Assembly: GCA_028715225.1 (NCBI GenBank)
Contig: JAQUSH010000005.1
Span: forward strand, 1-16,028
DNA from: Candidatus Aenigmatarchaeota archaeon
Lineage (GTDB): Archaea; Aenigmatarchaeota; Aenigmatarchaeia; Aenigmatarchaeales; Aenigmatarchaeaceae
Direction: 5' to 3'
DNA length: 16,028 bases
Part shown: positions 7,778 through 12,660 of the stretch, piece after piece
How positions within the stretch are numbered: position 1 is the stretch's first letter
Layout of the letters: each line of letters opens with the position of its first letter
The notes under the pieces: model-generated
What the model was told of the DNA's origin: nothing
The model's database searches: none
Seen by the model: only the letters and a program-made list of their open reading frames with translations
Made by a program: the position numbers and the translations under genes

Positions 7778-7822
7778 TTACTTCTTTCTCTTTTTTGCAA
7801 CTTTCTTTCTCTTTTTTGCCAT
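7778..7822 (-). CDS. 14-aa Lys/Arg micropeptide (tandem heptapeptide)
   Basis: The frame reads MAKKRKKVAKKRKK then TAA: two copies of [M/V]AKKRKK, ten of 14 residues basic. What makes it more than a chance ORF: GGTGA (7830-7834 read leftward) sits 7 nt before the ATG, the same SD used by other leadered genes here, and TTTATATA (7871-7878) is a near-ideal archaeal TATA box upstream. It is likely to bind nucleic acid or ribosomes through charge, like very short basic ribosomal or chromatin peptides; that is inference. It lies 130 nt downstream of the Lys-tailed ACD beta gene on the same strand. Confidence 0.55.
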   Translation of the reverse strand: MAKKRKKVAKKRKK

Positions 7823-7870
7823 TTTTATTTCACCGAAAATTTTTCTCTAATAATAATTTTCATGTTCTGA

Positions 7871-7878
7871 TATATAAA
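7871..7878 (-). promoter_or_regulatory. TATA box for the basic micropeptide
   Basis: TTTATATA on the - strand is close to the archaeal consensus. It predicts a transcript start near 7848-7850, a leader of about 26 nt containing GGTGA, then ATG 7822. Confidence 0.5.
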
Positions 7879-7922
7879 TGTATCTAATTTTTTTTGCAAA
7901 AAAATATTTTCAGAAAATTTGT

Positions 7923-7958
7923 AAATAATTTATTTTTCCAATCAGAAATAAATTATTT
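7923..7958 (-). terminator. AT-only hairpin at the ACD beta stop codon
   Basis: AAATAATTTATTT (7923-7935) and AAATAAATTATTT (7946-7958) form a perfect 13-bp stem with a 10-nt loop that covers the ACD beta stop codon (7953-7955). A T-rich run follows leftward (about 7893-7900). It may mark the 3' end of the ACD beta transcript. An AT-only stem is weak, and chance symmetry in AT-rich DNA is possible. Confidence 0.35.
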
Positions 7959-8771
7959 TATGATTCTAAGATCAGCAATGTAGCAATTCTTGTCATCGCA
8001 TATCAAAGGATTAATGTCCATTTCCTTTATTCCGTTTTTCATTGCAAAATTTCCAACTCTGACTAAAATATCATAAAGAAGATTAAAGTTGATTGGTTTC
8101 TTTCCCCTTGCGCCGGCAAGAATTTCATATCCAGATAATTCCTTTACCATTGCTTCAGCATCTGCAGGAGTGATTGGACATATTCTGAATTTAACATCTT
8201 TGAAAACTTCAACATAAATTCCACCAAGACCGACAGAAACAACACAACCAAAATGCGAATCTGATTTTGCACCAACTATAAGTTCGATTCCTTCTTTGAA
8301 TTCCTGAGCTAAAACTTTCTCAGCAAATTTTATTTTGATTAATTTTTTGAATGCTTCTTCAGCTTCTTCAGGAGTATTAACTTTGATTATTCCGCCGACT
8401 TCTGATTTATGAATTATTTTAGTGCCTGATACTTTCATCATGCAGGGAAAGCCTACTGATTTCAAAAGAGGCAGATCTTTTTCAGATTTTAAGAATATTG
8501 TTTTGACTACAGGCAATTTTGACGATTTTGCCATTTCATATGCTTTATCATCAGCCATTTTCTCAATAATAGGCATCTTAATTGACTTAGATACACTGAC
8601 TACTTTCTTTACTGTTTTAGGTTCTGCTCTTTTTACTGGCTTAGAAACAGTCTTAATTGCTGCCTTTTTAGCCGGTTTTATGGCTTTTTTAGGCTTTATG
8701 ACCTTTTTTACAGGTTTTGGCTTAGGTCTATTAACTTTTTTCTTAGGTTTACTGAAAAGATTAAAGGCCAT
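7953..8771 (-). CDS. acdB: Acetate-CoA ligase (ADP-forming), beta subunit with Lys-rich N-terminal tail
   Basis: This is the ATP-grasp subunit of ADP-forming acetyl-CoA synthetase and partner of the alpha subunit at 3727-5082. Core motifs: MADDKAYEMAKSSKLPVVKT (72-91), FPCMMKVSGTKIIHKSEVGG (108-127) with His121 as the expected phospho-carrier, LIVGAKSDSHFG (164-175), GLGGIYVEVFKD (181-192), EILAGARGKKPIN (216-228) and MDINPLIC (251-258). The core is about 205 aa. Before it are about 65 residues made mainly of Lys, Pro, Val and Ala (motifs such as KPVKK, KPKKA, KPAKKA), histone-H1-like and without hydrophobic character. The tail is real if ATG 8771 is used. A TATA element at 8790-8803 lies about 27 nt upstream of it, while the later ATG 8576 has neither SD nor TATA support. 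Confidence 0.93.
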   Translation of the reverse strand: MAFNLFSKPKKKVNRPKPKPVKKVIKPKKAIKPAKKAAIKTVSKPVKRAEPKTVKKVVSVSKSIKMPIIEKMADDKAYEMAKSSKLPVVKTIFLKSEKDLPLLKSVGFPCMMKVSGTKIIHKSEVGGIIKVNTPEEAEEAFKKLIKIKFAEKVLAQEFKEGIELIVGAKSDSHFGCVVSVGLGGIYVEVFKDVKFRICPITPADAEAMVKELSGYEILAGARGKKPINFNLLYDILVRVGNFAMKNGIKEMDINPLICDDKNCYIADLRIIK

Positions 8772-8789
8772 GAACCATTTATAGACGAA

Positions 8790-8803
8790 CTTTTATTTAA
8801 ATG
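8790..8803. promoter_or_regulatory. Shared bidirectional TATA element
   Basis: The element (centre about 8797) reads TTTATTTAAA rightward and TTTAAATAAAAG leftward, both acceptable archaeal TATA boxes. Its centre is about 26 nt from ATG 8771 (ACD beta, leftward) and 28 nt from ATG 8825 (hydrolase, rightward). One box could therefore drive two leaderless genes. Confidence 0.5.
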
Positions 8804-8824
8804 TTTAGACCATATATTAAGCTT

Positions 8825-9544
8825 ATGGATTTCAATCTAATCGGTTTGCCGTATGATAGGACGCAAACATTCAGAAAAGGCACATCCAGAGCACCTGATA
8901 TGTTTAGAAGCATCTTTCCTAAGCTGGAGACTTATGTAAATGGTGTTGATCTTACTGAACACTTCATAGAAGATCTAGGTAACCTGACAAAAGAAGAGCT
9001 TCAAGGTGCAAATATCACCAAATTTCCTATTGTAATAGGTGGAGAACATACTGTTACTGAATGGATTGTTGACAAACTGAAACCTAAGAACGTTATTATA
9101 TTTGATGCCCATCCAGATTGCGAATTAAGTGAAGGACATGACGGCGTAACGAGACGTTTAGCTGAGAAAGGATACAATGTTTATCTTATGGTTTATGGGC
9201 TTAGAGCGATTTCTAAAGCTGAAAAAGAATATCTTAACACAAGAAAAGTAAAAGTAATCGAAGCATTTGATTTTTCAAAAATCAAAGGACCAACTTTCAT
9301 ATCAATTGACTTGGATGTCTTTGATCCGGCAATAATGCCTGCTGTAGGAAATCCAGAACCTGACGGAATAACTTTTTCAGAACTAATAGGCATACTTGGC
9401 AACCTAGAAACTGATATAATTGGTTTTGATTTTGTTGAATATACGCCACTAGAGAAAGACAATGAAGTATATCTTTCTTTAGCCGGTAAATTAATTTATA
9501 GAGTAATGAGTGAGTTAATCAAGAAAAAAGAAATAGAAAAATAA
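8825..9544 (+). CDS. Arginase/agmatinase-family ureohydrolase
   Basis: This binuclear-metal hydrolase is 239 aa from ATG 8825. It has the ureohydrolase ligand set: GGEH (72-75), DAHPD (94-98), SIDLDVFDP (160-168) and the C-terminal VEYTP (204-208) in place of the family's E-x-N-P. It begins MDFNLIGLPYDRTQTFRKGT, like family N-termini. It probably cleaves agmatine or a related guanidino compound to urea plus amine; arginine and formiminoglutamate are alternatives, since specificity loops are not diagnostic. An earlier in-frame ATG at 8801 would add MFRPYIKL, but it lies inside the TATA element, so I prefer 8825. At about 240 aa it is shorter than typical agmatinases (about 300). It is divergent from ACD beta and convergent with the PRC-barrel gene, 5 nt apart. 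Confidence 0.88.
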   Translation: MDFNLIGLPYDRTQTFRKGTSRAPDMFRSIFPKLETYVNGVDLTEHFIEDLGNLTKEELQGANITKFPIVIGGEHTVTEWIVDKLKPKNVIIFDAHPDCELSEGHDGVTRRLAEKGYNVYLMVYGLRAISKAEKEYLNTRKVKVIEAFDFSKIKGPTFISIDLDVFDPAIMPAVGNPEPDGITFSELIGILGNLETDIIGFDFVEYTPLEKDNEVYLSLAGKLIYRVMSELIKKKEIEK

Positions 9545-9549
9545 TAAAT

Positions 9550-9864
9550 TTAGAAGCCCATTATGCCTGTGCTTTCTGTGCCTTCTTCAGCAGGTGCAGA
9601 CTCTTCTGGCATTGTAGGTGTTATGTGCTTTATGATTACTACGTCTCCTACGTTGTCAACCAATCTGTAAGGAACAATTACTCCTTTCTTTCCACCGACA
9701 ACATTTGCCAAAAATGATCCTCTAGAAGCTTCAATCACTAAAGAATTCAATCTAAATTTAGTTAGATCTACTTCAACGTCTACAATCTTTCCGCAAAAGC
9801 TTCCTTTATTTGTGAATACGTCTTTACCCATCATTTCTGTTACGTTTTTTACAGTTATTCCCAT
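9550..9864 (-). CDS. PRC-barrel domain protein
   Basis: The product is 104 aa. The PRC-barrel pattern runs from ITVKNVTEMMGKDVFTNKG through GKIVDVEVDLTKFRLNSLVI to KKGVIVPYRLVDNVGDVVII, a small beta barrel found alone in archaea and in RimM. A flexible acidic tail (about 84-99, PEESAPAEEGTEST) precedes GIMGF. Stand-alone archaeal PRC-barrels have been linked to RNA processing and cell division; no specific role can be assigned here. The start is decided by the SD: GGAGGAG (9871-9877) lies 6 nt before ATG 9864. A longer reading from TTG 9879 would translate the SD itself. A TTTATATA box (9927-9934 read leftward) gives a leader of about 40 nt. Confidence 0.88.
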   Translation of the reverse strand: MGITVKNVTEMMGKDVFTNKGSFCGKIVDVEVDLTKFRLNSLVIEASRGSFLANVVGGKKGVIVPYRLVDNVGDVVIIKHITPTMPEESAPAEEGTESTGIMGF

Positions 9865-9870
9865 GCTTTT

Positions 9871-9877
9871 CTCCTCC
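9871..9877 (-). promoter_or_regulatory. Strong Shine-Dalgarno site of the PRC-barrel gene
   Basis: GGAGGAG with a 6-nt spacer to ATG 9864. It sets the start and rules out the upstream TTG at 9879. Confidence 0.75.
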
Positions 9878-9946
9878 AAAATAATTAAATGTCCATTAAC
9901 TTCTAATAAATAAATACGTGTGATTCTATATAAAGTTTAGTAGTAT

Positions 9947-10033
9947 GCTGGGGTAGCGAAGCTTGGTAACGCGCAGGCCTGCTAAGTCTGTTTCCTTCGG
10001 GATTCGTGGGTTCAAATCCCACCTCCAGCGCCA
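9947..10033 (+). tRNA. tRNA-Ser (anticodon GCU)
   Basis: This is a complete class II tRNA. Acceptor GCTGGGG (9947-9953) pairs with CTCCAGC (10023-10029), with one G-U. The D arm contains TTGGTAA. Anticodon stem CAGGC/GTCTG encloses loop CTGCTAA with GCT at 34-36. The long variable arm is TTTCCTTCGGGATTC. The T arm is GTGGG-TTCAAAT-CCCAC. Discriminator G is followed by an encoded CCA (10031-10033). It has no intron. AATAAATAAATA (9904-9915) is the likely TATA box. Confidence 0.96.
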
Positions 10034-10049
10034 TTATTTTGTGATAGAT

Positions 10050-10181
10050 ATGAGAATATGGATATGTGCTAAATGCGGCGAGGAAGTAGAATTTCCAGAT
10101 GAGGATGAAGAGATATTAGAAATGGATTGCCCAAAATGCAGAAAGATGGTTAAGGTTAAAAAAGGAAAGATAGTCAGATAA
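10050..10181 (+). CDS. 43-aa zinc-ribbon protein
   Basis: The product is 43 aa: MRIWICAKCGEEVEFPDEDE, then a second CPKC pair and a basic end (KVKKGKIVR). The CAKC (6-9) and CPKC pairs about 18 residues apart make a single rubredoxin/zinc-ribbon knuckle, with acidic residues between them and a basic tail. It may bind RNA or a polymerase, but no function is assignable. The start is ATG 10050 with GTGAT (10041-10045) upstream. The frame stays open further left, but that part is tRNA-Ser, so the longer reading is rejected. It lies 16 nt after tRNA-Ser and 7 nt before tRNA-Val, so it is probably on a common transcript. Confidence 0.8.
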   Translation: MRIWICAKCGEEVEFPDEDEEILEMDCPKCRKMVKVKKGKIVR

Positions 10182-10188
10182 TTTATTT

Positions 10189-10264
10189 GGATCGGTGGTC
10201 CAGCGGTTAAGACGCTGCCCTCACACGGCAGATATCACAGGTTCAAATCCTGTCCGATCCACCA
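10189..10264 (+). tRNA. tRNA-Val (anticodon CAC)
   Basis: This is a complete cloverleaf. Acceptor GGATCGG/CCGATCC has seven pairs. The D arm is GTC...GAC with GCGGTTAA in the loop. Anticodon stem CTGCC/GGCAG encloses loop CTCACAC (CAC at 34-36). Variable ATATC is followed by T arm ACAGG-TTCAAAT-CCTGT. Discriminator A is followed by encoded CCA (10262-10264). It has no intron. Confidence 0.96.
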
Positions 10265-10314
10265 ATTTTACACTATCGATAATAATTTAAGACAATTCTG
10301 CCTATGTTTATGCT

Positions 10315-10641
10315 ATGGAAGACTTTGAAAAAGCAGTAGGCGAACTAGAAATTAAAGACATTGTCATAGGTGCAATAATGACAGGTTTAGGTTTTCGTGT
10401 TGCTGTAACATGGAGAGATGCAATACAGGTATCGATTAATTATTTTGTTCCGCATGGCGAAGGCCTTGCATATTCTTATCTGGCAGCAATCATAGTAACG
10501 CTGTTTGCTTTCGGGTTTGGATATATATTAATAAAGGTTCAAAAAGTAAACATATCTAGGTTAGCAGCAGCTGCTATACCAAATGGGCATCACAAATCAA
10601 AGGAAACAAAAATAATCAAAAGAACAGTTAGAATAGAATAA
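10315..10641 (+). CDS. Small two-TM membrane protein (DUF5654-like)
   Basis: The product is 108 aa. A short amphipathic start (MEDFEKAVGELEIKDIVIG) leads to a first hydrophobic segment (about 15-30) containing GLGFRVAVTWRDAIQ (24-38). The second TM is at about 52-75 (SYLAAIIVTLFAFGFGYILI). A basic tail rich in Lys/Arg follows (76-108). The GLxFRxAxxWRDAI pattern recalls DUF5654, a small membrane family of archaea and CPR bacteria; this is from memory and moderately sure. Function is unknown. ATG 10315 has AATAATTTAAG (10281-10291) about 28 nt upstream, so it is probably leaderless. Its TAA ends at 10641 and the first base of tRNA-Glu is 10642. Confidence 0.75.
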   Translation: MEDFEKAVGELEIKDIVIGAIMTGLGFRVAVTWRDAIQVSINYFVPHGEGLAYSYLAAIIVTLFAFGFGYILIKVQKVNISRLAAAAIPNGHHKSKETKIIKRTVRIE

Positions 10642-10681
10642 GCTCCCATCGTCTAGTCCGGTCAAGGATCCGAGCCTTTCG

Positions 10682-10730
10682 AATTCTATTCGAAAGGAAT
10701 GAGCCTTTTGGCTATGAGTAGGATAAAGAC
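10682..10730 (+). other. tRNA-Glu intron 1 (37/38, 49 nt)
   Basis: The fold is a canonical BHB. Central helix CTTT (10676-10679) pairs with AAAG (10725-10728). The 5' bulge is C-G^A (10680-10682) and the 3' bulge A-C^A (10729-10731). The inner helix is 10683-10692 with 10715-10724 (10 pairs, some G-U). An apical AAAGG/CCTTT hairpin has a 6-nt loop. Confidence 0.9.
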
Positions 10731-10738
10731 AGCTCGTG

Positions 10739-10764
10739 ATGACATAGAAATTATGTCACGAGAA
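10739..10764 (+). other. tRNA-Glu intron 2 (variable region, 26 nt)
   Basis: The central helix CTCG (10733-10736) pairs with CGAG (10759-10762). The 5' bulge is T-G^A (10737-10739) and the 3' bulge A-A^A (10763-10765). The inner helix TGACATA/TATGTCA has 7 bp and a 5-nt loop. G10732-C10766 continues the outer helix. The central helix reuses bases of the anticodon stem, so this fold competes with the cloverleaf. Confidence 0.8.
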
Positions 10765-10794
10765 ACTTGGGTTCAAATCCCAGTGGGAGCACCA
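10765..10794 (+). other. Possible attachment site: 3' part of tRNA-Glu
   Basis: An integrase gene begins 90 nt after this tRNA end, the usual arrangement for elements inserted into tRNA 3' halves. The exact core is unknown. No second copy of the T-arm/acceptor sequence was found up to 16028, so this is inferred from position only. Confidence 0.35.
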
Positions 10795-10884
10795 CTAATT
10801 CTTTTCCATTATTGAGAGCCCTAATCATATGATTTCGGTTATGTAGTCAGTTCTAACCTTACTTAAATAAAGTGAGGTGTACGA

Positions 10885-12141
10885 ATGCTCGATATACATG
10901 GAAATAAGAAAAGGCTTGATGCAATAAAGAGAAGAATATTTGAAGGCAGTTCTCATAAGTCTTCTCCAGTTGGGCCGATAGAATCTGAAAGAAACAGAGA
11001 ATTTATACAGAAGTTCATGACAGAATGCATTAAGAGAAACATCAGCACCACAAGAACTGTGTTTTATTTAGGAAAGATAGAACGGCTTACAAGAAAATAC
11101 ATAACTAAAGATTATGACAAATTGACAGAAGATGATATTCTCGCGATTGTTGAGAAGATAAGAAACTGCGGGTATGCAAAATATAGTGTAACTGGAAATC
11201 TTATTTCTTTAAGAAAGTTCCTGCAGATTGTACATGGGTTTAGATGGGATAGCAAACAATATCCTGAATGCATTAAATACATCAATACAGGTGCTGGTTC
11301 AAGAGAAATGGAAATTGATGTCTTTAGCGAGGAACAAATAAAAAGTATGGTTAGAAACGCTAAGACCATTAAAGAAAAAGCAATGATTTCTTTCATGTAT
11401 GAAAGTGCGTGCAGAACACCTGACGAGTTTTTGCATGTTAAGATTAAGGATATTTCATTTACTGATTATGGTGCTAAAATCAATCTATTTTCTCACAAGA
11501 CTGGAAAGAAAAGAACACTGCCTCTTGTTATATGTGTACCGCATCTGAAAGACTGGATAAAACTGCATCCAGACCCTAAATCAGAATCTTATTTATGGGT
11601 TAATGGTGCAAGAAGCAAGAACTGTTCTAATGTTATGGGATATAGAACGCTTGTTAATTATTTTAAAGGTTGGAGAGACGGCATAGGTGTTGATAATCCT
11701 AAACTTACGCTTTATAGTTTTAGAAGAACAAGAGCTACGCATTTGTCTCAGAAACTAAATCATACTAATTTATGCATGTTTATGGGTTGGTCCTTGAATA
11801 CAACTGTCGCAAGCCACTATATACAGCAGTCAGCTTCTGCACTGGAAGGAAGTATAATGAATCTCTATGGTCTTGAACAGGGTCAGGATAACAGCATAAA
11901 ACCGAATATGTGCCCAAGATGCAAAGGAATGACAAGCCCCGAGGAAGAGTACTGTAAACAATGTTCCTTGCCCCTATCTGAAATGGCTATGGTTGAAGCC
12001 GAAGATAAGAAAAAGGTTGAAATGGAAGCTATGATTGAGATGCTTATTCAGAAGAGAATGGAAGAGTTAAAGACGGAATCTTTGAAGAAAATAGTAGCCA
12101 TTCCTTTGAAAACAAATTTTAGGAAAGAAAATGAGAATTAA
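10885..12141 (+). CDS. Tyrosine recombinase / integrase with C-terminal zinc ribbon
   Basis: This 418-aa site-specific recombinase catalyses att-site strand exchange. An N-terminal SAM-like core-binding domain covers about 35-140. The catalytic domain shows Arg177 (ACRTPDEFL), Lys205 (SHKTGKK), the box II region LYSFRRTRATHL with Arg280, Trp302 (GW) at the His/Trp position, and nucleophile Tyr312 (SHYIQQS). The box II position usually His is Tyr277. After the domain come a zinc ribbon CPRC (343-346) / CKQC (357-360) and a Lys/Glu-rich helix (about 370-405), as in many archaeal integrases. ATG 10885 has GAGGTG (10874-10879) upstream. It is unlike XerA housekeeping recombinases, which are about 280-300 aa and lack the ribbon. 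Its place beside tRNA-Glu suggests it inserted this region there. Confidence 0.93.
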   Translation: MLDIHGNKKRLDAIKRRIFEGSSHKSSPVGPIESERNREFIQKFMTECIKRNISTTRTVFYLGKIERLTRKYITKDYDKLTEDDILAIVEKIRNCGYAKYSVTGNLISLRKFLQIVHGFRWDSKQYPECIKYINTGAGSREMEIDVFSEEQIKSMVRNAKTIKEKAMISFMYESACRTPDEFLHVKIKDISFTDYGAKINLFSHKTGKKRTLPLVICVPHLKDWIKLHPDPKSESYLWVNGARSKNCSNVMGYRTLVNYFKGWRDGIGVDNPKLTLYSFRRTRATHLSQKLNHTNLCMFMGWSLNTTVASHYIQQSASALEGSIMNLYGLEQGQDNSIKPNMCPRCKGMTSPEEEYCKQCSLPLSEMAMVEAEDKKKVEMEAMIEMLIQKRMEELKTESLKKIVAIPLKTNFRKENEN

Positions 12142-12177
12142 TATAAAGTTTAAAAACTTGTCCGATAAGTAAATTAT

Positions 12178-12660
12178 ATGGTTGATGCTATCATTGATAT
12201 TGAACAAATAAAGCTTATTTTATCTATATTGGGTGGAATAGCTGGAATTTGGGCACTAATAAACATAATTGGTTTATTTTTCAAACCAAAATTATCCATA
12301 GATGCTCCAGATGCTATTGAGTTTAAGAATGGTGACGTAAAAAAGCTTCATTTTAAAATAAAGAATGATAGTACTTTTAAGACCGCCAAAAATATATATG
12401 TAGAGATATATTTTCCGGGGCATTTCAATATTTTTCAGAGCAGCAGCAACCTTCCAATGAATTCTAATGTCGATTTCAACAATATAAAAAGTCACATTAT
12501 GAATCTAACGCCGGGTTCACATTATGAATTCATAATTAATGTTCAATGTGATAGTTTAATGGGTGAAAAAAACATAAGTATTACCTGTTCATGTGAAAAT
12601 GGCAATGAAACATATAATAGGAAGATATTGGTTGAAAAGATGGAGAAAACGAAACCATGA
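12178..12660 (+). CDS. Membrane-anchored Ig-like protein
   Basis: The product is 160 aa. One TM helix lies at about 13-35 (LILSILGGIAGIWALINIIGLF), followed by KPKLSIDAP. The next ~120 residues look like a beta-sandwich: LHFKIKNDSTFKTAKNIYVE (57-76), then MNLTPGSHYEFIINVQC. The KNxxxxTAKNI and GxxYEFxINV pattern resembles CARDB/COG1361-like domains that mediate surface contacts; the likeness is weak. ATG 12178 has GTTTAAAAAC (12148-12157) about 26 nt upstream, so probably leaderless. Its TGA overlaps the next ATG (ATGA, 12657-12660), showing coupled translation with the 492-aa membrane protein. I do not recognise the exact family. The sequence is more AT-rich than the aaRS region. Confidence 0.75.
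   Translation: MVDAIIDIEQIKLILSILGGIAGIWALINIIGLFFKPKLSIDAPDAIEFKNGDVKKLHFKIKNDSTFKTAKNIYVEIYFPGHFNIFQSSSNLPMNSNVDFNNIKSHIMNLTPGSHYEFIINVQCDSLMGEKNISITCSCENGNETYNRKILVEKMEKTKP

Larger units (their letters stand above)
10642..10794 (+). tRNA. tRNA-Glu (anticodon UUC) with two introns
   Basis: Acceptor GCTCCCA/TGGGAGC (10642-10648, 10784-10790) is intact. The D arm starts GTCTAGTCCGG. Anticodon stem CGAGC (10671-10675) pairs with GCTCG (10732-10736). The loop is CTTTCG plus A38 at 10731, with TTC at 10678-10680. The T arm is TTGGG-TTCAAAT-CCCAG. Discriminator A is followed by encoded CCA (10792-10794). Intron 1 (10682-10730) interrupts at 37/38 and intron 2 (10739-10764) sits in the variable region. 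Both have BHB folds. Removing them leaves a 78-nt tRNA with a 4-nt variable loop (TGAC). G1 abuts the stop codon of the preceding gene. Confidence 0.92.

Noticed and set aside
8422..8784. Hydrophobic 120-codon frame opposite ACD beta
   Set aside because: It is the mirror of the Lys/Pro-rich tail; Phe/Leu-rich antisense of AAA/AAG codons is expected.
8801..8824. ATG 8801 as start of the ureohydrolase
   Set aside because: It overlaps the TATA element, and the added MFRPYIKL has no family counterpart.
9865..9879. TTG start at 9879 for the PRC-barrel gene
   Set aside because: It would translate the GGAGGAG SD itself; ATG 9864 has ideal spacing.
9963..10049. Longer N-terminus of the zinc-ribbon gene (29 extra codons)
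   Set aside because: These codons lie inside or just after tRNA-Ser; ATG 10050 with GTGAT upstream is a better start.
10737..10766. Long variable arm making the 10642 tRNA a class II Ser/Leu tRNA
   Set aside because: Anticodon UUC and loop CTTTCGA are Glu; the 30-nt region has BHB bulges and leaves a standard 4-nt loop when cut out.
10829..10846. ATG ATT TCG GTT ATG TAG mini-ORF before the integrase
   Set aside because: Five codons, no SD, no TATA box at leaderless spacing.
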